From Rhodospirillaceae bacterium (lineage in GTDB: Bacteria > Pseudomonadota > Alphaproteobacteria > UBA11136), in the NCBI GenBank assembly GCA_002686135.1, contig NZAO01000059.1, positions 3,235-19,991 on the forward strand: a stretch of 16,757 bases of DNA, written 5' to 3'. Position 1 is the stretch's first letter. Each line of letters opens with the position of its first letter. The notes beneath the pieces were generated by a model that was not told the origin of the DNA, did no database searches, and saw nothing but the letters and a program-made list of their open reading frames with translations. Of the stretch, positions 9,456 through 16,757 are shown piece after piece. The translations under genes were made by a program, and so were the position numbers.

Positions 9456-10894
9456 AAGCCATTCCCCTACCCCTGGGCACCATACATTTCGTCGGCATCG
9501 GCGGTATCGGCATGAGCGGTATCGCCGAGGTCATGCATAATCTGGGCTATTCGGTACAGGGCAGCGACCTCCAGAAAAACGCTAATGTACAGCGCCTAGC
9601 CGATCTCGGCGTGCCGGTGATGACGGGACACGACCCGGAAAACCTTGGCGAGGCCTCGGTGGTGGTGGCGTCCTCAGCGGTGGACGCCGGCAACCCGGAA
9701 CTTGCCGCCGCCCGTGGCGCCAAGATTCCCGTGGTACGCCGCGCCGAAATGCTGGCCGAGCTCATGCGCCTGAAATGGTCCATAGCCGTGGGCGGCACTC
9801 ACGGCAAGACCACCTCCACCTCCATGATCGCGGCCATCCTCGACGCCGCCGGCCTCGACCCCACGGTTATCAACGGCGGCATCATCAACGCCTACGGTAC
9901 CAATGCCCGCCTTGGCGAGGGCGACTGGATGGTGGTGGAAGCCGACGAATCCGACGGCACCTTCATCAAGCTGCCGGCCACCATCGCCGTGGTCACCAAC
10001 ATAGACGCCGAACATCTCGATTTTTACGGCTCCTTTGACAACCTGCACCAAGCTTTCGAGACCTTCGTCCAGAATATTCCCTTTTACGGATTCGCCGTGC
10101 TCTGCATCGACCATCCGGAAGTCCAGAGCCTGATCCCTCTGGTGTCAGGCCGCCGCATCATCACTTACGGGCTCAGCTCCCAGGCCGACATGCGCGCCGT
10201 CAATCTGGAAAGCGATTCTGAGGGCATGTTCTTCCAGGTGGTCCTCACCGACCGTGCTCACGAGACCGAAACCACGTGGAAGGACATGTTCCTGCCCATG
10301 GTCGGCGAGTACAACGTACAGAACGCCCTGTCGGCGCTAGCGGTGGGCCGGGAAATGGGCCTCGATCTCGATGTCATGCGCGAGGGCCTGGCCGCCTTTG
10401 GCGGGGTCAAGCGGCGCTTCACCAGAACCGGCGTCACAAACGGCATCACCGTTATCGACGATTACGCCCATCATCCCGTGGAAATCGCCGCCGCCCTTAA
10501 AGCCGCGCGCGCTGCCTGTGGCGAGAGCCGGCTCATCGCCGTGGTCCAGCCGCACCGTTATTCGCGGCTTAAAAACCTGTTCGAGGAATTCTGCACCTGC
10601 TTCAACGACGCCGATGTGGTGATCGTTTCGGAGGTTTACCCCGCCGGAGAGGAACCACTGGAAGGTGCCAGCCGCGACGACCTGATTGAGGGGCTGCACG
10701 ACCATGGCCACAGGGAAGTTCTCGCGCTGGACGATCCTGCCCGGCTGGCGGAGACGATCTCCGGGATCACCCGCTCCGGAGACATGGTCATGTGCATGGG
10801 CGCGGGCAGCAGCACCGGCTGGGCCACGGCCCTGCCGCGGGAACTGGCGCTGCTTACCGGAAACGGCCCCGAAACACCAGCGAGGGCGTCATGA
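9452..10894 (+). CDS. murC: MurC, UDP-MurNAc:L-alanine ligase
   Basis: First of the four Mur ligases, adding L-alanine to UDP-MurNAc made by MurB. From ATG 9452 the protein is 480 residues, the usual size. The N-terminal Rossmann-like motif [12 protein letters not shown] spans 12-23, and 11 residues lie before it, as expected. P-loop GTHGKTTS is at 115-122, followed by [28 protein letters not shown] and QPHRYSR; MGAGS lies near the C-terminus. The THGKTT version of the P-loop and the DYAHHP segment are specific to MurC within the ligase family. The frame is open a further 159 codons upstream inside murG, but that extension has no MurC-like content. The stop overlaps the murB start (ATGA). Confidence 0.97.
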   Translation: MKAIPLPLGTIHFVGIGGIGMSGIAEVMHNLGYSVQGSDLQKNANVQRLADLGVPVMTGHDPENLGEASVVVASSAVDAGNPELAAARGAKIPVVRRAEMLAELMRLKWSIAVGGTHGKTTSTSMIAAILDAAGLDPTVINGGIINAYGTNARLGEGDWMVVEADESDGTFIKLPATIAVVTNIDAEHLDFYGSFDNLHQAFETFVQNIPFYGFAVLCIDHPEVQSLIPLVSGRRIITYGLSSQADMRAVNLESDSEGMFFQVVLTDRAHETETTWKDMFLPMVGEYNVQNALSALAVGREMGLDLDVMREGLAAFGGVKRRFTRTGVTNGITVIDDYAHHPVEIAAALKAARAACGESRLIAVVQPHRYSRLKNLFEEFCTCFNDADVVIVSEVYPAGEEPLEGASRDDLIEGLHDHGHREVLALDDPARLAETISGITRSGDMVMCMGAGSSTGWATALPRELALLTGNGPETPARAS

Positions 10895-11838
10895 CCCAGA
10901 GCGCTATGAAAAAAAGTTTCGAGAACGGCCTCGCATCACGCCTGCCCCCGGTTCGCGGCATCTATACCGAAAACGCGGCACTGGGTGCAAAAACCTGGTT
11001 CCGCACTGGCGGTACGGCGGAGGTCCTGTTTGACCCTGCCGACGAGGATGACCTGATTTCCTTTCTCAAGGAAAAACCAGCGGACGTCCCCTACACGGTG
11101 CTTGGCCTGGGCTCCAACATTCTCGTGCGCGACGGCGGCATCCCCGGTGTGGTGATCCGTCTCGGCACGTCGATTTCGAAAATCGAGGTGACGGGCACCC
11201 AAATCCGGGCCGGTGCCGGGGCCTTCGATCACAACGTGGCCATAGCCTGCCTCAAGGCCTCGCTCACCGGTCTCGAATTCCTGAGTGGCATTCCCGGCAC
11301 CATTGGCGGCACCCTGCGCATGAATGCTGGCGCCTTCGACAGAGAGATGAAGGACATCACCATAGCCGCCGAAGCCGTGGATGAGGCCGGTGCCCTTCAT
11401 CACCTGACCACCGGGGACCTCGCCTTCGAATACCGCAGCTGTGGCATCCCCAACAACTGGGTGTTCACCGCCGCCACCATGGAGGGCGAGCCGGGCGATG
11501 CATCGGAAATCAGCGAACGCATGGCCGGTATCCAAGCTGCCCGCGACGAAGATCAGCCACGCGGCACCCGCACGGGCGGCAGCACCTTCATCAACCCACA
11601 GGGGAAGAAGGCATGGCAGCTGATTGAGGCGGCCGGCTGCCGGGGTCTGAAAAAGGGCGGCGCCACGGTTTCCGAAAAGCACTGCAATTTCCTCATCAAC
11701 ACCGGGGACGCCAGCGCGGCGGATATCGAAGAGCTGGGTGAGGAAGTGCGCGAGCGCGTTCTGGTCAACAGCGGCATCGAACTCAAATGGGAAATCCGCC
11801 GCCTGGGCATACCGGCAAACGGGGAGGTCCAGCCATGA
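10891..11838 (+). CDS. murB: MurB, UDP-N-acetylenolpyruvylglucosamine reductase
   Basis: Cytoplasmic FAD enzyme that reduces UDP-GlcNAc-enolpyruvate with NADPH to UDP-MurNAc, the substrate of MurC encoded just upstream. From ATG 10891 it is 315 residues. FAD-binding segments are [13 protein letters not shown] (71-83) and [17 protein letters not shown] (132-148). Expected catalytic residues are present: Arg182 in YRSC, Ser231 in GGSTFINP and Glu301 in KWEIRRLG. The short length and the C-terminal [11 protein letters not shown] and [10 protein letters not shown] segments fit a type II MurB. The start is chosen from the ATGA overlap with murC and a GAGGG 4 nt upstream; the frame is open to ATG 10792, but the extra 33 residues look like a shadow of murC. 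ATG 10906 is a weaker alternative. The stop overlaps ddl by ATGA. Confidence 0.96.
   Translation: MTQSAMKKSFENGLASRLPPVRGIYTENAALGAKTWFRTGGTAEVLFDPADEDDLISFLKEKPADVPYTVLGLGSNILVRDGGIPGVVIRLGTSISKIEVTGTQIRAGAGAFDHNVAIACLKASLTGLEFLSGIPGTIGGTLRMNAGAFDREMKDITIAAEAVDEAGALHHLTTGDLAFEYRSCGIPNNWVFTAATMEGEPGDASEISERMAGIQAARDEDQPRGTRTGGSTFINPQGKKAWQLIEAAGCRGLKKGGATVSEKHCNFLINTGDASAADIEELGEEVRERVLVNSGIELKWEIRRLGIPANGEVQP
11821..11827 (+). promoter_or_regulatory. Ribosome binding site for ddl
   Basis: GGGGAGG ends 7 nt before ATG 11835. The reading frame is open from 11787, but this site and the ATGA overlap with the murB stop favour 11835. Confidence 0.75.
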
Positions 11839-12758
11839 GCACGCATGTGGCCGTCATTATGGGAGGCTGGTCGGCGGAACGAGAGATATCCCTCATCAGC
11901 GGCGCCAATGTGGCTGAATCCCTGCGTAATACGGGCCACAGCGTCACCGCCATCGATGCCGCCCATGATGTGGGGGCGCTGCTGACCAGGCTCTTTCCCC
12001 GGCCCGACGTGGTCTTCAATGCCCTGCACGGCCACTACGGCGAGGACGGCTGTGTTCAGGGGTTGCTGGAACTGATGGCGCTTCCCTACACCCATTCCGG
12101 TGTTCTGGCTTCGGCCCTGGCCATGAACAAACCCATGGCCAACCGCCTCTTCACACAAGCTGGCATTCCCTGCCCCGAGAGCAAAATCGTCCCCCGCGAC
12201 GAGGTGCTGGCCGGCGACGTAATGAAACGGCCCTATGTGATCAAACCCCTTAACGAAGGTTCCAGCGTTGGCGTACGCATCATCACCGGCAACAACGAGC
12301 CAATTCCCTTCGAGCACGCCTCCTGGCCCTATAGCGACGTGGTCATGGCCGAGACCTACATCCCGGGACGGGAACTCACCGTGGGCGTCATGGGCGACAA
12401 GGCGCTGGGAGTTCTGGAAATTCGGACCGGAGAAGGTTTCTACGATTACGAGGCCAAATACAGCGACGACCACATGGCCGAACATATCGTTCCCGCGGCG
12501 CTGCCCAAAAAAGACACCAAGGAAGCCATGCGGCTGGCGCTGCTGGCGCACCAGACGCTGGGCTGCCGTGGTGTGAGCCGGGTTGACTTCCGCTATGACG
12601 ACACCGGCAAGGGCAAGGCGCGGCTGTTCATTCTCGAGGTCAATACCCAGCCCGGCATGACGCCGAAATCGCTGCTGCCAGAAATCGCCGCCGAGGCCGG
12701 CATCTCCTACGACGAACTGGCGCAATGGATGGTGGAGGAGGCCGCATGCGACTCCTGA
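11835..12758 (+). CDS. ddl: Ddl, D-alanine:D-alanine ligase (DdlB type)
   Basis: ATP-grasp ligase that makes the D-Ala-D-Ala dipeptide used by MurF. 307 residues, matching the short DdlB class. Visible active-site elements: GGWSAEREISL with Glu15, NALHGHYGEDG (62-72), IKPLNEGSSVGV (136-147), YEAKY (205-209) whose final Tyr209 is the tyrosine typical of D-Ala-D-Ala rather than D-Ala-D-lactate ligases, SRVDF with Arg249 and Asp251, and the metal-binding EVNTQPGMT with Glu268 and Asn270. From the tyrosine, an ordinary vancomycin-type D-Ala terminus is inferred. The start is fixed by the ATGA overlap and the GGGGAGG element; the 3' end overlaps ftsQ by 13 nt. Confidence 0.96.
   Translation: MSTHVAVIMGGWSAEREISLISGANVAESLRNTGHSVTAIDAAHDVGALLTRLFPRPDVVFNALHGHYGEDGCVQGLLELMALPYTHSGVLASALAMNKPMANRLFTQAGIPCPESKIVPRDEVLAGDVMKRPYVIKPLNEGSSVGVRIITGNNEPIPFEHASWPYSDVVMAETYIPGRELTVGVMGDKALGVLEIRTGEGFYDYEAKYSDDHMAEHIVPAALPKKDTKEAMRLALLAHQTLGCRGVSRVDFRYDDTGKGKARLFILEVNTQPGMTPKSLLPEIAAEAGISYDELAQWMVEEAACDS
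12734..12741 (+). promoter_or_regulatory. Ribosome binding site deciding the ftsQ start
   Basis: GGAGGAGG lies 4 nt before ATG 12746 (7 nt counted from its first GGAGG). An in-frame ATG at 12725 lies upstream of this site and lacks a comparable element, so 12746 is preferred. Confidence 0.7.
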
Positions 12759-13663
12759 TCCCATCCGCCCTCTGGCGTCGTCTCTTTTCCCAGAGAAGAA
12801 ACCAGCGCAAAAAAGCACCCTCCGCGCGTACCGCGCGCACAAAACGCACCATGCGCAAGGCGCCCCTGCGGACGCGCCATCCCGTTCTGTGGAAAGCACG
12901 GCTCGGCTTTCTGTTGATGGCGGTGGTGGCCGTGCCGGGCTGGCTGCTGTTTTCGCAACAGGCGGCGGAACTTGGCCGCGATCTGCGGGGGAGGGCCATC
13001 AACCTCTCGGCAAATGCCGGATTCATCATCCACGACGTGCTTATGGAAGGGCGTTCCGAGACCACGCGGGCGGCGGTTCTAGCCGCGCTTAGCGTGACTT
13101 ACGGACAGCCCCTCGTCACATTCGACCCGGAAACCGCCCGCGAACGGTTAGAATCCATCAGTTGGGTTAAGAACGCCACTATCGAGCGCCGCCTTGGCGG
13201 AACCATCTATGTCCGCATCACCGAACGCCGCCCCATGGCCCTGTGGCAAAGGAAGGGCCGTTTCGTAGTGGTGGATGAAGACGGCATGATCCTTGCCCGT
13301 GACGGGCTCGGCCGGTTTTCCGATCTTCCTCTCATCGTCGGCGACGATGCGCCACAACATGCCCCGGAACTGCTTACGGTCATGTCCAGCGGACCAGACC
13401 TGAAAAAACGGGTGATGGCCGCCATCCGTGTGGGGAGGCGGCGCTGGGACCTGCAGCTGGATGCTGGCATTCGTGTGCGACTGCCGGTGGAAAACCAGAA
13501 ACAGGCCTGGGAAACGCTCCGCAAACTGGAACAGCGTCACGAAATTCTCACCCGCGACGTGGTGGCGATCGACCTTCGCCTGCCCGACATGATGGTGATG
13601 CAGCTCTCGGCGGAGGCTATGGAAAAACTGCGCGAGCACGAAGAAGAAGGCCGTGACACATGA
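12746..13663 (+). CDS. ftsQ: FtsQ, bitopic division protein with POTRA domain
   Basis: Divisome scaffold protein that links early (FtsA/FtsZ) and late (FtsW/FtsI) division proteins, with FtsB and FtsL as known partners in other bacteria. From ATG 12746 it is 305 residues: a strongly basic cytoplasmic tail (1-52, many Arg/Lys), one membrane segment (about 53-70), and a periplasmic part with a POTRA domain (about 93-161), seen as FIIHDVLMEGR, a helix, YGQPLVTFDPETARERLESISWV (116-141) and the IYVRITERRP strand. This is followed by the FtsQ beta domain with VVDEDGMIL. The arrangement and the location between ddl and ftsA make the identity firm despite the low conservation of the family. It overlaps ddl by 13 nt. 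Its TGA forms ATGA with the start of a 14-codon ORF described separately. Confidence 0.93.
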   Translation: MRLLIPSALWRRLFSQRRNQRKKAPSARTARTKRTMRKAPLRTRHPVLWKARLGFLLMAVVAVPGWLLFSQQAAELGRDLRGRAINLSANAGFIIHDVLMEGRSETTRAAVLAALSVTYGQPLVTFDPETARERLESISWVKNATIERRLGGTIYVRITERRPMALWQRKGRFVVVDEDGMILARDGLGRFSDLPLIVGDDAPQHAPELLTVMSSGPDLKKRVMAAIRVGRRRWDLQLDAGIRVRLPVENQKQAWETLRKLEQRHEILTRDVVAIDLRLPDMMVMQLSAEAMEKLREHEEEGRDT

Positions 13664-13704
13664 ATATGAACGGAAACAGAAAAGGATACGGGGAACGTGC
13701 GTAA
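13660..13704 (+). other. 14-codon mini-ORF spanning the ftsQ-ftsA junction
   Basis: ATG 13660 overlaps the ftsQ stop as ATGA and reads MNMNGNRKGYGERA before TAA at 13702-13704, ending just past the ftsA GTG. An AGAAGG element (13645-13650) lies 9 nt upstream of it. It could be a coupling leader peptide. Alternatively it may be the real N-terminus of FtsA cut off by a one-base insertion or sequencing error, since its basic, Gly-rich tail would lead naturally into the FtsA core. I cannot tell which from one sequence. Confidence 0.4.
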
Positions 13705-14938
13705 CGGTTTGATCTCAGTCCTTGACGTGGGAACGACGAAAATCTGCTGTTTTGTCGCCCGCAGCGATGCCGGTAGCCAGGGCGGCCTGCGGGTGGTGGG
13801 CATCGGCCATCATGCGGCTAACGGCCTACGCGGTGGCGCCATCGTCGATATGGACGCAGCGGCCGATTCCATCGCCAGCGCCGTCCACGCCGCCGAACAG
13901 ATGGCCGGGCAAACCATCCACGGCGTCATCATCAATATTTCCGGGGGCCAGCCGCTTTCGCACAATTTCAGCATCGAGACCACCATCGCCGGGCACGAAA
14001 TCAGCGATGGCGACCTGCACCGGGCTTTCCAGCACGGCGTGGAAACCCACCAGCCCAAGGACAGAGAAATCGTCCATTCTATCCCCATCAGCTATTCCAT
14101 CGACGGCAGCCGCGGCATCCGCGACCCACGAGGTATGTTCGGCGAACGCCTCGGCGTCAACATACACATGGTTTCCGTAGCCTCGGGCCCCCTGTGGAAC
14201 CTCACTAACTGCGTCTCGCGCTGTCACCTGGAGGTCGAGAATATAGTGCTATCAGCCTACGCCTCGGGTCTCTCGGCCCTGGTCGAGGACGAAATGGACC
14301 TCGGCGTCACCTGTATCGACATGGGTGGGGGCGTCACCTCCCTTGCTGTCTTTTTCGACGGCAACATGGTCTTCACCGGCAGCGTGCCGCTGGGCGGGGC
14401 GCATGTGACCAGCGACATCGCGCGCGGGCTGTCCACCACCATGGCTAACGCCGAGCGCATGAAGACGCTCTATGGCAACGCCATCCTCTCGGACATGGAC
14501 GACCGTGACTATATCGACGTCCCCCCCATCGGCGAAGAAGTCCACGCCCAGCCCAACCATGTGCCCAAGTCCTTATTGATCGGGATCATCAAGCCGCGGC
14601 TCGAGGAAATCCTCGAGATGACGCGCGACCTCCTGGAGAGGAGCGGTTTCGACAAGGTGGCCGGCCAGCGGGTGGTAGTGACCGGCGGCGCCAGCCAGAT
14701 GCAGGGAATCCGCGATCTCGCGGCCATGATTCTCGACAAGAAAGTCCGCATCGGCAAACCGATGCATATCAACGGGCTCGCCGAGGCTACCGGCGGACCC
14801 TCTTTTTCAACCTGCGCAGGCCTTCTCGCCTACGCCCAACAGAACACCGCCGCCATGCCCGTAAGCGCACGCGGCTGGATGGAGAAGCCGGGCGATTTTT
14901 TCAGCCGCCTCGGCTTGTGGCTACGTGAGTGTTTTTAA
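13697..14938 (+). CDS. ftsA: FtsA, actin-like membrane tether of the Z ring
   Basis: Cytoplasmic actin-fold ATPase that anchors FtsZ to the membrane and recruits later divisome proteins. It has 413 residues from GTG 13697. Visible parts: phosphate-1 loop LDVGTTKICCF (9-19), the 1C (SHS2-like) domain around VHAAEQMAGQTIHGVIINISGG (63-84), phosphate-2 loop CIDMGGGVTSLAVF (206-219), the adenosine motif VVVTGGASQMQGI (326-338), and a C-terminal amphipathic helix GDFFSRLGLWLRECF (399-413) expected to insert into the membrane. GTG is the only plausible in-frame start after the stop at 13667-13669; AAAGGA lies 10 nt upstream. The core begins only a few residues after this start, whereas many alphaproteobacterial FtsA proteins have a basic leader, so the 5' end is uncertain. 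The 33-nt gap to ftsQ is otherwise empty. Confidence 0.95.
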   Translation: MRNGLISVLDVGTTKICCFVARSDAGSQGGLRVVGIGHHAANGLRGGAIVDMDAAADSIASAVHAAEQMAGQTIHGVIINISGGQPLSHNFSIETTIAGHEISDGDLHRAFQHGVETHQPKDREIVHSIPISYSIDGSRGIRDPRGMFGERLGVNIHMVSVASGPLWNLTNCVSRCHLEVENIVLSAYASGLSALVEDEMDLGVTCIDMGGGVTSLAVFFDGNMVFTGSVPLGGAHVTSDIARGLSTTMANAERMKTLYGNAILSDMDDRDYIDVPPIGEEVHAQPNHVPKSLLIGIIKPRLEEILEMTRDLLERSGFDKVAGQRVVVTGGASQMQGIRDLAAMILDKKVRIGKPMHINGLAEATGGPSFSTCAGLLAYAQQNTAAMPVSARGWMEKPGDFFSRLGLWLRECF

Positions 14939-15031
14939 CCCTTTGCGCGGCCTTGCGCCGCCCCCTTTTCCCGGCCGGGGGATGCGGTCGGCAACACGTC
15001 TCTAATTTAAGAGAACAACAAGGAGTAAGTT
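14939..15031 (+). promoter_or_regulatory. ftsA-ftsZ intergenic region with GC hairpin and AT-rich leader
   Basis: At 93 nt this is the longest non-coding stretch in the window. Its first half is GC-rich and contains the perfect palindrome CCCGGCCGGG (14970-14979) nested in a possible larger hairpin, where CCGCCCCC (14958-14965) can pair with GGGG (14977-14980) and GCGG (14984-14987) across a small bulge. No T-run follows, so it is not a standard intrinsic terminator. From about 15001 the composition turns AT-rich (TCTAATTTAAGAG), then comes AAGGAG at 15020-15025. TAATTT (15003-15008) could serve as a -10-like element, but I see no convincing -35. A separate ftsZ promoter or mRNA-processing site is plausible, not shown. 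Confidence 0.4.
15020..15025 (+). promoter_or_regulatory. Ribosome binding site for ftsZ
   Basis: AAGGAG 6 nt before ATG 15032, in an AT-rich unstructured leader, which fits the high expression expected for FtsZ. Confidence 0.85.
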
Positions 15032-16750
15032 ATGAGCATCAATCTGAGCCTTCCTGCCAAGGAAGCCGAACTAAAACCCAGAATTACCGTCGTCGGCATC
15101 GGTGGCGCCGGCGGCAACGCCATTAACAACATGATCCGCTCGGGCCTCCAAGGCGTGGAGTTTGTCGCCTCCAACACCGATTCCCAGGCCCTTGCCCAGT
15201 CTGAAGCCTCGCGCCAGATTCAGCTCGGAGCCACCATCACCCAGGGGCTGGGCGCCGGATCGCGTCCCGATATCGGCAGGGCTGCGGCGGAAGAAGCCAT
15301 TGACGAGCTCATCGAGCACCTCAACGGTACGCATATGGCCTTCATCACTGCCGGCATGGGCGGCGGCACGGGAACCGGGGCCGCGCCGGTAATCGCCAGC
15401 GCCGCCAGGGAGCTGGGAATCCTCACCGTAGGCGTGGTCACCAAGCCTTTCAATTTCGAGGGCACCACCCGCATGGATATTGCCGAAGGCGGTATCGAGG
15501 AGCTCCAGCAATACGTGGACACTCTGATCATCATTCCCAATCAGAACCTGTTCCGCGTCGCCAATGAAAAAACCACCTTCGCCGAGGCCTTCAATCTGGC
15601 CGACGAGGTGCTTCACTGCGGCGTGCGCGGGGTCACGGACCTGATGGTCAAGCCTGGCCTCATCAATCTCGACTTCGCTGACATCCGCTCGGTGATGACG
15701 GAAATGGGCAAGGCGCAGATGGGCACCGGCGAGGCCGAGGGCGAGAAACGCTCCCTGGAAGCCGCCGAAGCCGCCATCTCCAACCCCCTGCTCCAGGATT
15801 CCTCCATGAAGGGCGCGCGCGGAGTGCTCATCAACATCACCGGCGGGCTCGATATGACCATGTTCGAGGTGGACGAAGCAGCCAACCGCATCAAGGAGGA
15901 AGTGGACGAAGCAGCCAACATCATCTTCGGCACCGCCATCGAGGATACCATGGAGGGTCTGATGCGGGTTTCGGTGGTGGCCACCGGAATCGACACCGAA
16001 GCCGCCGCCGGCAGCGATAATGTGCATTTGTTCACCGATCATCCCAGGGTCGACAGCGTGCCCGAAATGCCGGCCATCGGTGACAAGCACACCCCCATGC
16101 GCGGGACGCAGCTGGTGACGGCGGAAACTGGCAAGGGCGGGGTCCTTCCCCTGCACACGGGTCCCGGTGGTCCCGGCCAACCCGGCCCCGCGCTGCAAAC
16201 CACGGGAATAGCGGAAGAAACGGCTTCCGCTGATGACGGGCTCGATATCAGCCCGCCGCCGGGCCACGCACCCGAAGCCGAAGCCGTCAAGAGCGGGCCT
16301 GCCGCCATCCCGGCCTGGCTCGCGCGCAATAAGCCGCCCTTCATCTCGCCGCGCCCGGTAGAGGCTTCCGGTGAGGGCCAGGGCGAGGCCGGGCCATCGA
16401 AGGTCAATCCCTTCGCTGCCGCGGCTATGGCCAATGGCAGTCAAGAAAAGAAAGAACCAGGCCAGGGCCGCATCAGCATGTTCAGAAAACTGGCCGGCTC
16501 CCGGGGCAAGGCAAAGGAGGTCAGGGTGGCCGAACCGGCTGGGCCGGCGCAATCTGCGGAATCTGTGGAGGCTCCGGCTCCGGCGGAGACTTCCGCTCCC
16601 GCCGCGGCCTCCGAGTTAACAGCGGAGTCGCACCCGCCCAATCCCCAGCCAAGACTGGACGGGATGGATACCGTGGACCGCATACCCACCTTCCAGGGCG
16701 ATGAAGACCTGCTGGAGATTCCGGCCTTCCTACGCAGACAGGCCAACTGA
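15032..16750 (+). CDS. ftsZ: FtsZ, tubulin-like cell division GTPase
   Basis: Cytoplasmic GTPase that polymerises into the Z ring. It has 572 residues, long because of its linker. GTPase domain: [15 protein letters not shown] (20-34), tubulin signature GGGTGTGA (110-117), [10 protein letters not shown] near 138-147, and T7 synergy loop NLDFAD (212-217), whose Asp residues act on the neighbouring subunit's GTP. The folded part ends near residue 325. A disordered linker of roughly 230 residues rich in Pro, Ala, Gly and Glu follows, with a basic patch [14 protein letters not shown]. The C-terminus [12 protein letters not shown] is the conserved peptide that binds FtsA and other partners, in the alphaproteobacterial form. 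The start is clear from AAGGAG at 15020-15025. Oddities are an exact 18-nt internal repeat (codons 280-285 and 291-296) and a second IPAWLARN motif in the linker (426-433). Confidence 0.98.
   Translation: MSINLSLPAKEAELKPRITVVGIGGAGGNAINNMIRSGLQGVEFVASNTDSQALAQSEASRQIQLGATITQGLGAGSRPDIGRAAAEEAIDELIEHLNGTHMAFITAGMGGGTGTGAAPVIASAARELGILTVGVVTKPFNFEGTTRMDIAEGGIEELQQYVDTLIIIPNQNLFRVANEKTTFAEAFNLADEVLHCGVRGVTDLMVKPGLINLDFADIRSVMTEMGKAQMGTGEAEGEKRSLEAAEAAISNPLLQDSSMKGARGVLINITGGLDMTMFEVDEAANRIKEEVDEAANIIFGTAIEDTMEGLMRVSVVATGIDTEAAAGSDNVHLFTDHPRVDSVPEMPAIGDKHTPMRGTQLVTAETGKGGVLPLHTGPGGPGQPGPALQTTGIAEETASADDGLDISPPPGHAPEAEAVKSGPAAIPAWLARNKPPFISPRPVEASGEGQGEAGPSKVNPFAAAAMANGSQEKKEPGQGRISMFRKLAGSRGKAKEVRVAEPAGPAQSAESVEAPAPAETSAPAAASELTAESHPPNPQPRLDGMDTVDRIPTFQGDEDLLEIPAFLRRQAN
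15869..15919 (+). repeat. 18-nt perfect direct repeat inside ftsZ
   Basis: GTGGACGAAGCAGCCAAC occurs at 15869-15886 and again at 15902-15919, 33 nt apart and both in frame, encoding VDEAAN twice. The first copy is the conserved [10 protein letters not shown] position. The second sits where FtsZ proteins usually read VDPxANIIFG. Confidence 0.9.
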
Positions 16751-16757
16751 AAAGAGG
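16751..16757 (+). other. Last bases after ftsZ; purine-rich, possible ribosome site of next gene
   Basis: AAAGAGG directly follows the ftsZ stop and could be the start of a Shine-Dalgarno region for a gene beyond the window. In alphaproteobacterial clusters lpxC often comes next, but nothing of it is visible here. Confidence 0.25.

Noticed and set aside
10792..10890. Upstream ATG for murB, adding 33 residues
   Set aside because: The extra segment overlaps conserved 3' murC sequence and looks like a shadow; the ATGA overlap with GAGGG 4 nt upstream fits ATG 10891.
14958..14987. Intrinsic terminator after ftsA
   Set aside because: The hairpin is GC-rich but no run of T follows it, and the downstream bases are mixed before turning AT-rich much later.
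15001..15021. CtrA-type site (TTAA-N7-TTAA) upstream of ftsZ
   Set aside because: Only one half-site, TTAA at 15007-15010, is present; seven bases later the sequence is ACAA, so the motif is not met.
15071..16552. Long minus-strand open frame (493 codons) opposite ftsZ
   Set aside because: It is a frame shadow: the strand is GC-rich, the translation has no recognisable domain, and the plus-strand FtsZ is fully accounted for. Similar minus-strand frames at 782-1930, 1653-2816, 3716-4822 and 11553-12899 are rejected for the same reason.
1..16757. Mobile element, CRISPR array, tRNA/rRNA gene or unknown gene system
   Set aside because: The whole window is covered by 13 recognisable dcw genes on one strand with tiny gaps; no repeat array, inverted terminal repeats, RNA gene or foreign-looking segment was seen.

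Overview
The window is a GC-rich, entirely plus-strand segment of a dcw (division and cell wall) cluster from an alphaproteobacterium. The assignment rests on three things seen in the sequence. The gene order is ftsI-murE-murF-mraY-murD-ftsW-murG-murC-murB-ddl-ftsQ-ftsA-ftsZ. FtsZ has a long linker that ends in the alphaproteobacterial-type tail [12 protein letters not shown]. FtsA, FtsW and MurB are also alphaproteobacterial in style. A free-living, non-rhizobial lineage such as a Rhodospirillales-like group is possible, but I cannot fix the order or genus.

Layout: 1-1687 is the 3' part of ftsI (septal transpeptidase), whose start lies upstream of the window. 1674-7186 holds murE, murF, mraY and murD, which cover most of the path from UDP-MurNAc-peptide to lipid I. 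7183-10894 holds ftsW (septal glycosyltransferase), murG (lipid II synthesis) and murC. 10891-12758 holds murB and ddl. 12746-14938 holds ftsQ and ftsA. 15032-16750 is ftsZ. The genes are packed almost end to end: six junctions are 4-nt ATGA overlaps, two are longer overlaps (14 and 13 nt), and two gaps are under 10 nt. Only ftsQ-ftsA (33 nt) and ftsA-ftsZ (93 nt) leave any real spacing, so one long transcript with translational coupling is likely, with possible independent control of ftsZ.

Together the products make the UDP-MurNAc-pentapeptide (MurB, MurC, MurD, MurE, Ddl, MurF), load it on undecaprenyl phosphate and add GlcNAc (MraY, MurG), polymerise and cross-link it at the septum (FtsW, FtsI), and organise the division site (FtsQ, FtsA, FtsZ). 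MurE carries the DNPR signature of meso-diaminopimelate-adding enzymes, so a DAP-type peptidoglycan is expected.

I see no mobile element, CRISPR array, tRNA, rRNA or novel gene system here. The points worth a second look are small. The ftsA start may hide a frameshift or a 14-codon leader ORF. FtsZ has an exact 18-nt internal repeat, and its linker contains a motif resembling its own C-terminal partner-binding peptide. The ftsA-ftsZ gap holds a GC hairpin followed by an AT-rich leader.
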